The position numbers and the translations under genes were made by a program. Below, in pieces: positions 1 through 9,336 of a stretch of DNA of 64,000 nt (position 1 is its first letter; each line of letters starts with the position of its first letter). The notes beneath the pieces are model-generated. The model made no database searches. It had not been told where the DNA came from and saw only the letters and a list, made by a program, of their open reading frames with translations. The DNA is from Neostapfia colusana (Eukaryota > Streptophyta > Magnoliopsida > Poales > Poaceae): positions 39,373,944-39,437,943 of the forward strand of contig JASWHV010000019.1 in the NCBI GenBank assembly GCA_030760725.1, given 5' to 3'.

Positions 1-1582
1 CGGGGGGTATCGGGCGCACGGTGAGGACCTATTTCAGGCTTTCCCCGAGCTGCCTCGAGCTCATGTCGACCTTCTCTGAGGTCCATTGATGCTCCCCAAC
101 CGATTTCCCAAGTAGCTGAGGTGTCAGAGAAGTCAGCCGACATGGCCGAAGTCATTCCGAGGTGGCGGCTCTTCGCCGACCATGCTCCGGCCATTGTCAT
201 GAGCAGCTGACCCAAGAATCCTGTTCCCCGAGTAAAAGTAGGCAGGGGCGGCCAGAATCGAGAAGTTTGGAGCTGTACAAAAGCCGGCGGCGAGCTCTCC
301 GGCGAGGCCCCTCGGCGGCGGAGCCCGGGCGTCGCGAGGTTGAAGAAGGGGGTGGACCCCAGCTGTCAGCGGCCGATATTTTGAATCGGGATCCGGCTGC
401 GGCCAGGATCGGGTGTGCTGGCGCGCAAAATCCTTGTGGGCCACGGTGTGCCATCGCCTAGGCGTGCGACGCGTGTCCCCTGGGCCCACGCGCGAGTTTA
501 AACTTTTCCCCGATTTTCAGATTTCCTTCAAACTTCAAATCCTTATAACTTTGGCTAGAAAGCTCCAAATTGAGTGAACCAAATTTTGCTGGATTCAGCT
601 CTCTGAGTAATTTCCAGAAAATCAAGTTTCACTTCATGAATATCCTTATTTCCCCAGAATTAATTCCTCAAAGTTTAAACTGTTAGGAATTTTAACTGGA
701 GAATCCTTTGGAGTAAAATCCTGAAATTTTGCTGATATGTTCACCAAAATATCCTTGAACTACCATAAAAATTTCAGATCCATTTGAGCTTATTTAATCC
801 ACTTAATGGTGTGATTAGTGAAACTGTTCCAGAGAAAATAGAACATGTTCAGAAACATTTTCAGAATTTTCTCTGAAATTGTTTAGCTCATATCTTTAGT
901 TAGAGACTTCCAAATTAAGTGAGACCAACTCCATTAGAACCCTTTGAAAATCTAGTTTTCAGAAAGTCATAGTTTGTTTCATGAAAATCCTTAGAACACC
1001 CTAAAAGCCTTTAATTAAGGTCAAGGACATAATTAATTGTGGAGGGCTCAATTGAGCTTTGCTGCAACTAAAACTTGACCAAGTCCCTGTTTAGGTTGTA
1101 ACCAAGCCACAGTAAAAGTTTCACAGTCATTAGGTCTGTCTAGCAAGGGTTATAGACTTCACAACTTCAAAGTTAATACAAATGCATTTAAATTGATACA
1201 TATGTTTCTTATATCATGTAGTCGCTAAGGTCGAGGAGGAACCCGAAGTCCTAGACTTCGTTACTCCGGAGGAACAGCTAGCCTACGACCAAGAGCAGCA
1301 AGGCAAGCTCCGGTTTGCATTAACCTTTTTACAAATGTTTATTTTTGTGAGCACATCTTTGAATATTGTTCTTTGCATTAGAGTCTTGATTGGAAACCCA
1401 ACTGCATAGCCAAGAAAACCATGGGTTGGGTTTAGGATTGAAAACCCCGTTAGCCACTGCATTGCTAGGATAGAGTAGGATTCGGTACAAGTCGAGTAGT
1501 TGGAATTACTCGCGAGAATAGGCTAGAGGCACATTGCTCGGGTAGAGATAGCACATGATACACATGGCAAGAAAATGAGACC

Positions 1583-1636
1583 GAGCGGAGAGTAAGGGCA
1601 GCAGGACTTTGGAGCCTGTGTGCTGTAGCTCCGCTT
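1583..1636 (+). other. Two-tier stem-loop in LTR A (copy 1)
   Basis: Outer arms GAGCGGAG (1583-1590) and CTCCGCTT (1629-1636) enclose inner arms CAGCA (1599-1603) and TGCTG (1621-1625). The same architecture with different paired bases is found in LTRs B and C. Function is unknown. Confidence 0.6.
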
Positions 1637-2599
1637 GTGTCGATTGAGGACCGAGCCGTGTGCGGGCCTGTTGAACAAGCTAGAACAGTACCGAAGACCT
1701 ACCGGCTATATGGGAACCGGGAAACTGATGTAACTCGGGTAGCTGGGTATTGAGGCATTGCCCGTCGTTCAGAGGGTAGGTTGAGAGCTCGAGGTGTAAA
1801 TCAGCTGGCGGCACGGAGATGCGCGTGCAGAGACCTCTTGCTCAGGACGATGGGACCGGTTCAATATTTGGCTGACGGGTGAAAGGTAGTCGCGTACGGC
1901 GTCCGTGATGGTTGTTGGAGGCAACATCGAGTACGGGCGTACGTGACGGGTTGTTCGGGTAACCCTGCAGGTGTAAATCGATTATAATCGCCATCCCTCG
2001 CGGTCAGTGAGTACCACTTGTTCACTGTACCGTGACGTAGAAAGAACAGGCTAGTTACATGTTAAAATGTTGCTGATTGAAAGCTGGACATTGATTGTTA
2101 ATGATATGCTGTAGCTTAGAGCTAATTAAAGTTCTTTTCAACTTTCGGCAAAGTACATGAGAGAAATGCGTTTCTTGTTTGATTGCGGCTCTCTCATGTG
2201 CCTTAGCGTAAGGTTCTCCACAACCTGCTGCTAAAACCTGAAAGTAAGGTTCTACTAATTAGGCGAGTCCTTGCAAATAATTTTTACCTCATGCAACCCA
2301 TTACCTCATGTAGAAGTTCCATGTTTAGGTGAGACGGGTCAGACTTGTTGAGCCTTCGTGCTCACTGCTTGTGTTTGAAGCTTTTGCAGGGTTCTATGAA
2401 GAAGGGACTCCCGAAGAGGAGACGGAACCCCAGGAGGGGAACCCCGTCGAGTGGGAGTCGTGCACGCCGCAGAGTTAGTGTGCGTGTGTGCTAGCAAGGA
2501 CACATTCGAGGGCTGAACGTGCACTTGATGCTTAGTCTACGCCCGCGAGTGTAGACTGAACTTATTTTGATGTAAACATGTTCATAAACTTGTTTATGT

Positions 2600-2605
2600 A
2601 ATAAA
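2600..2605 (+). promoter_or_regulatory. Putative polyadenylation signal AATAAA, LTR A copy 1
   Basis: AATAAA lies about 100 bp before the end of this LTR copy and recurs at the same place in the other A copies and in B. The position suits 3' end formation at the end of R. Confidence 0.45.
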
Positions 2606-2644
2606 ACTTCCGCTTCCGCTTTGCACCTTTGACGTGTGTTATAC

Positions 2645-2665
2645 GGTGCTGTGCAACGCAGCACC
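2645..2665 (+). other. 7-bp stem, 7-nt loop hairpin near LTR end (A copy 1)
   Basis: Arms GGTGCTG and CAGCACC flank a 7-nt loop. B and C have the same geometry at the same place with compensatory base changes. Confidence 0.65.
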
Positions 2666-2955
2666 CCTCAGCGTGATCCTGGCTCGACAGGACCAATGGG
2701 GTCCCGAAGTCCTAGACTTCATTACTCCGGAGGAGCAGCTAGCCTATGACCAAGAGCAGCAAGGCAAGCTCCGGTTTGCATTAACCTTTTACAAATTTTT
2801 ATTGTTTTGAGCATTTACTTGAGTATCATTATTATTTGCATTAGAGTCTTGTTTGGAAACCCAAATGCATAGCCAAGAAAACCCTGGGTTGGGTTTAGGA
2901 TTGCAAACCCCATTAGCTACTGCAATGCTAAGATAGAGTATGATTCGGTACAAGT

Positions 2956-2975
2956 CGAGTAGTTGGAACTACTCG
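2956..2975 (+). other. CGAGTAG/CTACTCG hairpin in LTR A
   Basis: Inverted 7-base arms with a 6-nt loop, followed by CGAG. The arms are the same in LTRs B, C and F while the loop varies. Another A copy is at 14766-14785; the left copy at 1493-1512 has one arm substitution. Confidence 0.55.
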
Positions 2976-3045
2976 CGAGCATAGGCTAGAGGCACTCGAC
3001 TCGGGTTGTGATAGCACATAAAACACATGGCAAGAAAATGAGACC

Positions 3046-3099
3046 AAGCGGAGGGTAAGGGCAGCAGGACTTTGGGGCCTGTGTGCTGTAGCTCCGCTT
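3046..3099 (+). other. Two-tier stem-loop in LTR A (copy 2)
   Basis: Outer arms AAGCGGAG (3046-3053) and CTCCGCTT (3092-3099) pair perfectly over 8 bp. Inner arms CAGCA and TGCTG pair over 5 bp. Confidence 0.65.
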
Positions 3100-4062
3100 G
3101 TGTCGATTGAGGACCGAGCCGTGTGCGGGCCTGTTGAACAAGCTAGAACAGTACCGAAGACCTACCGGCTATATGGGAACCGGGAAACTGATGTAACTCG
3201 GGTAGCTGGGTATTGAGGCATTGCCCGTCGTTCAGAGGGTAGGTTGAGAGCTCGAGGTGTAAATCGGCTGGCGGCACTGAGATGCGCGTGCAGAGACCTC
3301 TTTCTCGGGACGATGGGACTGGTTCAATATTTGGCTGACGAGTGAAAGGTGGTTGCGTACGGCGTCCGTGATGGTTGTTGTAGGCAACATCGAGTACGGG
3401 CGTATGTGACGGGTTGTTCGGGTAACCCTGCAGGTGTAAATCGATGATAATCGCCGTCCCTCGCCGTCAGTGAGTACCACTTGTTCACTGTACCGTGACG
3501 TAGAAAGAACAGGCTAGTTAAATGTTAAATGTTGCTGATTGAAAGATGGACTTTGCTTGTTAATGGTTTGTTGTAGTGTAGAGCTAACTAAAGTTCCTTT
3601 CAACTTTGGGCAAAGTACATGAGAGAAATGTGTTTCTTGTTTGATTGCGGCTCTCTCATGTGCCTTAGCGTAAGGTTCTCCACAACCTGCTGCTAAAACT
3701 TGAAAGTAAGGTTCCACTAATTAGGCGAGTCCTTTGCAAATAATTTTTACCTCATGTACCTATCACCCCTCATGTAGAAGTTCCATGTTTAGGTGAGACG
3801 GGTCATACTTGCTGAGCCTTCGTGCTCACTGCTTGTGTTTGAAGCTTTTGCAGGGTTCTATGAGGATGGGATTCCCGAAGAGGAGACGGAACCCCAGGAG
3901 GGGAATCCCGTCGAGTGGGAGTCGTGCACGCCGCAGAGTTAGTGTGCGTGTGTGCTAGCAAGGACACGTTCAAGGGCTGAACGTGCATTTGATGCTTAGT
4001 CTACGCCCGCGAGTGTAGACTGAACTTATTTTGATGTAAACATGTCCATAACTTGTTTATGT

Positions 4063-4068
4063 AATAAA
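4063..4068 (+). promoter_or_regulatory. Putative polyadenylation signal AATAAA, 5' LTR A
   Basis: AATAAA about 100 bp before the LTR end, in the same position as at 15874-15879 in the 3' LTR. Confidence 0.5.
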
Positions 4069-4106
4069 ATTTCGCTTCCGCTTTGTACCTTTGACGTGTG
4101 TTATAC

Positions 4107-4127
4107 GGTGCTGTGCAATGCAGCACC
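4107..4127 (+). other. 7-bp stem, 7-nt loop hairpin, 5' LTR A
   Basis: Arms GGTGCTG and CAGCACC; the loop differs by one base from the other A copies while the stem is unchanged. Confidence 0.65.
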
Positions 4128-4174
4128 CCTCAGCGTGATCCTGGCTCGACAAGACCGTGGGGTCGTGTCAGCGT

Positions 4175-4186
4175 TGGTATCAGAGC
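4175..4186 (+). promoter_or_regulatory. Primer binding site of element A (initiator tRNA-Met)
   Basis: TGGTATCAGAGC follows the LTR end after four bases. It is complementary to the 3' end of plant initiator tRNA-Met, the usual minus-strand primer of Tekay-type elements. Confidence 0.93.
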
Positions 4187-5670
4187 TCGCTTGAGGTTTA
4201 ACGCACTAAAAAGGTCTTCTTTTTCAAAAATCCAGTGAGGAACGAGTTAGTAGCCCGTATAAGGATGTTATTAGTATGTAGAAAGTGGCATATTGACCTA
4301 TTTGTTATGTCGGTAAATCGTGTATCTCGGGACGTGTATGTCTTGGGGGGTACACGTAAGCGCTGTCCACCAGTGCGCACAAGCTGAAGGGTGGAGCCCC
4401 ACGGGTGGCAGGTAACCCGACTCGCTTAAATATCCTCTACGACTCTTCATGTCGTTTGGGGTATTCGAGCAACGTCTATCCCTGGCGTGCGTGGTGCAAC
4501 TTGGGAGACCCCGTCACGTGGTCTGAAACGTGAACACGTAACTCAAGGCGTGTTTGGCTTGAGAACACCCGGGCGAGTGATGACGGCCGGGTGTACGAAC
4601 TGTATGGATTTCGGGCTCGGTGTGCAGCCGAGTCTGACGATTGTTTGAGTTTCTGCAGGTAGCCTGACCACGAAACGGTAGACGTGTAGCATCCGTGTGC
4701 GAGTGTCGTTTAGTGCCACTGAAATAACGAAGCCGGCTAAGTCCGGTATAGGTTTTTCTGTGTGAGGACGTAGTACCGACATAATCTGGTGACGCATCGA
4801 CGTCACACCCCATTAAATGAACAACTTCATTTAAAACTTGAAGGTTTTGATCCAAAGTAGTAAAACTTGATGTAACTTCTTCCCTTGAACAGGATATTCA
4901 AAGTTAACAAGTTTTCAACTTATAGGTTGTTAAGAACAGAGCACTCTGTTTTCAGCTGAATCAAGGCTGAAGTTAATCAGAGGTTAGAGGTTGAGTTTTT
5001 TTTCAAGGTTGGGGTCATATGATACATTTCTGGAAAGCTTTGGAAGAGCTTTACAACTCTTCTGTTGAGGTCCAGAGGTGTTTCATCCCTTAACCAATCG
5101 AAAAATGCAGTAGAGTTGAAACTGTCCAGAAAACAGGGCAGAGTAAAGACTCTCTGTAAACTCTCTGTAAATTAAGCATAACTTCCTGCTTAAAGTCCAA
5201 AAATAGAAAATGAGGTGGTTCTGGAAAGCTTATGATATAGGTTACAACTTTGTAACAGGAAGTTTTGTCAGATTAGGAACATAATTAACTGGGATTCTTG
5301 GATCAAATCAGTACCTAAAGCAGGGAGGTGCTGTCCAATTTTCTCCAGAAATTCTGTTAACTTTGACATCTCATAACTTTTGAACCAGGAAAGATCTTAG
5401 GCCAAGCAAATACTTTCTGGAAAGCTATTGAAGTTATCTTTATCTTTGATGTTGAGCTCCAGAATTGTTTTTGCATTTAGCATGGCCTAAATCAGGTTGA
5501 TATGGAAACTTGTCAGGGCTGTCATGGGAACAGCAGATCAGCAGTCAAATTTGTTTAAAAATTTGAACTGTGTTTCCAAGTTTTATGGGTTCAATGACAT
5601 GTCTTATGTTATAACTCAGTGGTTTACTGTTTAAATAAATATTTGACATTTCTCAAATATATTTTTACAG
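4187..5670 (+). other. Leader of element A
   Basis: No supported coding region lies in this 1.5 kb stretch. Its second half is recognisably related to the leaders of B (52100-52700) and C (29600-30200). A CTGCAG/GT sequence at 4653-4660 matches the same site in B and F, and a T-rich tract ending in ACAG stops directly at the extra ORF's ATG (5671), so it may be an intron (inference). Confidence 0.55.
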
Positions 5671-6615
5671 ATGAAAGCAGATAAGCAATTGGAGAACGGG
5701 TGGGTGGTGTCCCACTGTTCTCACCGTAGCGGCTACCTGGAAGCATTGTGGCAAATGCTCCAATATTTCGGGTACGACCAGATGCTGCAGTACTTCGCCA
5801 AGGAGGAAGGCGAAGAGTGGAACAAGAAGTGGACGATCCATGTTGAAGTCCCTGCAGGACCTACGCCACCCGGTTGGGTGCCCTTCACCGTCACGGTAAG
5901 AGGGAGACAACCGGAAGGGATGTGGCAAGTGGCAGCCCGTGACACCATGTCACGTTTCTGCCAACTACACGTGCAAGCCATGGAGGGCACTCCATACGCG
6001 CTCATTCCGGTGGAGGGACGAGCTCAGCATGTGTGGGAAGAAAGGTACCTAGAGGCAACGGACCCGAGTTGCCCAAGGTACAACCCCACGGAGGCAAATC
6101 TCAGCCTCCAGATGAGGGAGGGAAACACCGTGATGGACAGCCAAGCTGTTCATACGGAGCATCTCGCCACAAAGCTCAAGGAGAGAACGAGCCGTGGAGA
6201 CCATTTCGAGAGTGCTCACAGCGCACTCCGCAATGTGCTCTTTCCGACGATCAAGCGACTGAATGAACAGCATAATCAGTTGCATCGTCTGAAGAAGGCG
6301 AAGAGAAAAAGCCGTGTCGACATCGCGGCGTTACAAGAACTGGTACAAAATCTGACCCAGCAGAACGAGGAACTTACTCAAGAACGGGACGACGCTATTA
6401 AGGAAGGGCAAGGCTGGGAAGAAGATTATAACCAGGCTATGGACGAGGTGCATGCTTTGCAGGACCTCGTACCTCCGGTATTGGGCATACCGGTGGTCTT
6501 GGGCCTTCCAGCAATGGGAGAACCCGGGATGGGAGAAGAGGTGGTAGATCCAGAGCCACCAGCAGAGGTACCGGAGGAGGACGACCCACAGGAGGTCGAG
6601 TTCTACTCCGAGTAG
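5671..6615 (+). CDS. Extra pre-gag ORF of element A, coiled-coil protein of unknown function
   Basis: An intact 314-residue frame lies between the leader and gag on the coding strand. The ATG at 5671 directly follows ACAG, which looks like a splice acceptor. I do not recognise a named family. Residues 50-110 have alternating hydrophobic strand-like segments and a helix-like segment, giving a compact mixed fold, faintly like a double-stranded RNA-binding domain (weak). Residues about 190-267 are a charged heptad-rich coiled coil with a basic patch at 207-215 (KKAKRK) that could be a nuclear localisation signal. The last 30 residues are acidic and proline-rich. The frame is uninterrupted although the adjacent gag-pol is broken. 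Additional ORFs are known in plant LTR retrotransposons, and this placement suggests a nucleic-acid-binding or assembly accessory protein. B has no such ORF in its leader. A captured host gene is an alternative. Confidence 0.75.
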   Translation: MKADKQLENGWVVSHCSHRSGYLEALWQMLQYFGYDQMLQYFAKEEGEEWNKKWTIHVEVPAGPTPPGWVPFTVTVRGRQPEGMWQVAARDTMSRFCQLHVQAMEGTPYALIPVEGRAQHVWEERYLEATDPSCPRYNPTEANLSLQMREGNTVMDSQAVHTEHLATKLKERTSRGDHFESAHSALRNVLFPTIKRLNEQHNQLHRLKKAKRKSRVDIAALQELVQNLTQQNEELTQERDDAIKEGQGWEEDYNQAMDEVHALQDLVPPVLGIPVVLGLPAMGEPGMGEEVVDPEPPAEVPEEDDPQEVEFYSE

Positions 6616-6890
6616 GGGGGTTACAGTTGCCAAGTAGGGCAGCTAGGGTAGCGTAACCCAACTTTTGTAATCAGTGACATGTCGTGTAGACAGTAGCATA
6701 TGTATAGGTAGTGACGACATGAGCACGACTTCTCGGAGACCCAAAAATAATGTATCTTGTATAAAGTTTATGCTTTATCAATATATGTGAATGTTGTGCA
6801 AATTAATCATGTGTCACTTCAATACCTACTATTGCATATGGAAATCTTTAAGTAAGACATGTGCTAATCGCTGCTGTTTTGAATTTCAGA
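6616..6890 (+). other. Spacer between extra ORF and gag in element A
   Basis: A 275-bp AT-rich spacer without an ORF. It ends in a pyrimidine-rich tract and TTTCAG at 6884-6889, one base before the gag ATG. That fits a 3' splice acceptor able to place gag near the 5' end of a spliced RNA. Confidence 0.45.
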
Positions 6891-9336
6891 ATGACGCGTA
6901 CTCGTGCCAACCCTGACGTTGGGGGTACCAGTCAAGGGGGGGGAGACCTCCCAACAGCCTCCCGAGGACTCCTCGGGACAACAGCAACAGCAGCAACAGC
7001 AACAGCAAACACCGCTACCGCCACTACCGACAGTTACATTGGCCGACATCGTCGCGGCAATGGCGGGTTCGCACCAGCAGCACACGGAGTTGCTGCAAAC
7101 GCTTATCGCCAATACGTCTCGCCCAGAGAGACGTCAAGATCGTGAGGAGCGCCAACAGAGCTCCTACTCCGACTTCCTGGCTACTCATCCCCCGGTATTC
7201 TCAAGGGCGGATGAACCACTTGACGCGGACAACTGGCTCCGCGCCATAGAGATGAAGTTCGGGCTGCTCCAGATAAGCGAGCAGCGCAAGACTCAGTTCG
7301 CGGTCCAGCAGCTCCAAGGATCCGCGAGCGCGTGGTGGGCCAACTACTGTGCTTCACAGCCCACCGACCGAGTGATGACCTGGACGGAGTTCCGGACGGC
7401 CTTCAGGGCCTATCATATACCGCCAGGTTTGATGAAGAGGAAGACGCAGGAATTCCTACACCTGCAACAAGGGAGCAGGAACGCGCTGGAATACTCCAGA
7501 GCGTTCAACGATCTCGCGCTCTATGCGTCGTATCACGCAGATACTGACGAGAAGCGGCGGGACCACTTTTACCAGGGGCTTAACCCGCTCCTGAAGGACA
7601 AGTTGGCGATGTTCAATCACGGCAGCCTCAACGACATCATTGATGCTGCGATTGTTCAGGAGGACTCCGGCAAGGAGTTGGCGGCGGCGGAGCGAAAGCG
7701 AAGCGCGCCGCAGAGCAGCGGAGAAGGAGGCGGTCCTTCTCAGAAGTTTCGGATGGTGAATCGCCCACCATCAAGTCCACGCTGGCAGCCACCACAGCGG
7801 TCGATGCTGTTCCGCAGTCGGCCGTACTCTTCACCGGCATTCAGGCCGGCACTGCCAGCACCACCTCCGCAACAACAGCAGCAGCGGGCGATGCCGCGTG
7901 CGTATGCACCTCAGCAGCGCATGCCGGGCTTTAGTCCCCCAAGCACTACACCAGCAGCGGCCACATGTTACAAGTGTGGTCGTCCAGGACACTTCGCGAG
8001 CAGATGCCCGGAGAGGCAAGGCGGCGGAGTGGCACCACAGTTTCAGGGGAGGAATCAACCCCGGAACCCTACTAATGCGCGGCGGGCAAATCCTAGGCCC
8101 GGCACCGTCCACCAGCTTGCCATTGAGGACGTGCCGGAGGGCGAGCCAATCCTTGCGGGTATGTTCCAACTCCACCAGCATCCCGCTATAGTACTGTTTG
8201 ATTCAGGCGCGATGCATAATTTTATTAGCCAAGCTTTCATTGCTAAACACAGCTTGCCAATACTACCCACCGATAGTCCATATTTAATTTGTTCACCGGG
8301 TGGGAAGATTTCAGCAAGCTTAATGGTTTCCAAAGCACCATTATGCTTAGCGGGTAGAATGTACCCCACGTCTCTCATTATCTTAGAGGGACAGAAGGTC
8401 GATGTCATCCTAGGGATGTTGTGGTTAACCCGCCAAGGCGCTGTTTTAGACACCGTCCTTCGAGTCGTGCACTTAAACTCAGAAGTGCACGAGTCTCACT
8501 CATTATTTCTGGACAGTCCAGAAATAAAACTTCCAAGTGTCTATCAAGCCACAACCATCAGATTGGAAGATATTCCAGTGGTCCAAGAGTTCCCTGATAT
8601 ATTCCTGGACGATTTGCCGGGAATGCCGCCTGACAGAGAGGTGGAGTTCAAGATTGAACTTGCACCGGGAACCATGCCAATATCCCGAAGGCCGTACAAG
8701 ATGGCACCCAAGGAGTTGGCTGAACTGAAGACTCAGCTCACGGACCTTCTGGAGAAGGGTTTCATTAGGCCGAGCTCCTCGCCATGGGGCTGTTCGGCAT
8801 TATTTGTCAAGAAGAAGGATGAGACGTTGCGGCTTTGCATGGACTATCGTCCATTAAATGCCGTAACCATCAAGAACAAGTACCAGTTGCCACGGATCGA
8901 CATGTTGTTTGATCAGTTGGTCGAAGCAAAGATCTTTTCCAAGATGGATTTAAGATCCGGGTACCAACAGATTAAGATAAGGGCTGAGGACATTCCAAAG
9001 ACGGCTTTCTCGACAAGGTACGGACTTTATGAGTACCTGGTCATGTCCTTCGGCCTCACCAAACAAGCTATACGCGAAATTCAGCAAATGCGAGTTCTGG
9101 ATATCGCAAGTGCCTTTTCTCAGGCATATCATCTCAGTGGAGGGTATCGCTGTGGACCCGAGCAAGATCACTCAAGTGCTGAATTGGAAATCCCCGAGAA
9201 CTGTTCACGAGGTACGGAGTTTCCTCGGACTCGCGGGATATTATCGGAGGTTCATTCCGAACTTCTCGAAGATTGCCAAGCCTATGACAGAGCTGCTGAA
9301 GAAGGCTACCAAATATGTTTGGAGTCCAACATGTGA
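6891..9336 (+). pseudogene. gag-pol: gag - protease - N-terminal reverse transcriptase of element A (broken)
   Basis: The likely gag start is the ATG at 6891, whose first residues (MTRTR) match the gag starts of B and C in style. The frame is lost in a run of eight G (6936-6943) and the rest lies in the next frame. A polyglutamine tract follows (about 6979-7008), then the retrotransposon gag core (7165-7670) with its conserved W and YHIPPG motifs. A CCHC knuckle (CX2CX4HX4C) lies at 7966-8007. The aspartic protease motif at about 8200 reads DSGAM rather than DSGAT. The RT then runs to 9062, where a deletion of about 155 bp relative to element B removes the segment holding the catalytic FIDD. 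Residues after 9062 in this frame (9063-9336) are out-of-frame tail. It encodes capsid/nucleocapsid, protease and the RT fingers, but no active RT. Confidence 0.88.

Larger units (their letters stand above)
1..2704 (+). repeat. Partial LTR of family A, diverged copy (left part)
   Basis: This stretch aligns along its length with the 3' LTR of element A (about 12725 onward) and ends at an LTR-like terminus near 2704. The first 1.2 kb differs from the 3' LTR at roughly 6-7% of positions by eye, more than the following segment (2705-4170) does. It contains the GC-rich block, an AATAAA at 2600-2605 and both LTR hairpins. It joins at about 2704 to sequence from the middle of another LTR copy. It is either the 3' part of a separate older LTR fused to A, or a tandem duplication inside A's 5' LTR. 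The short reading frames at 133-489 are not supported as genes. Confidence 0.75.
2705..4170 (+). repeat. 5' LTR of element A (3' portion)
   Basis: This segment repeats 1240-2704 but is much closer to the 3' LTR of A (about 2% different by eye) than the left copy is. It ends in GTGTCA at 4170, four bases before the primer binding site, so it is the functional end of A's 5' LTR. Its left edge starts in the middle of the LTR, directly after the end of the diverged copy. It carries AATAAA at 4063-4068 and the conserved hairpins at 2956-2975, 3046-3099 and 4107-4127. Confidence 0.8.

Noticed and set aside
162..461. Open frames on both strands in the left LTR fragment
   Set aside because: Overlapping frames in a GC-rich LTR region that is diverged in the 3' LTR without keeping the frame.
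6979..7008. CAG/CAA repeat as an independent microsatellite locus
   Set aside because: It is in frame in gag of A and encodes a polyglutamine tract; B and C have proline/glutamine-rich sequence at the same place.
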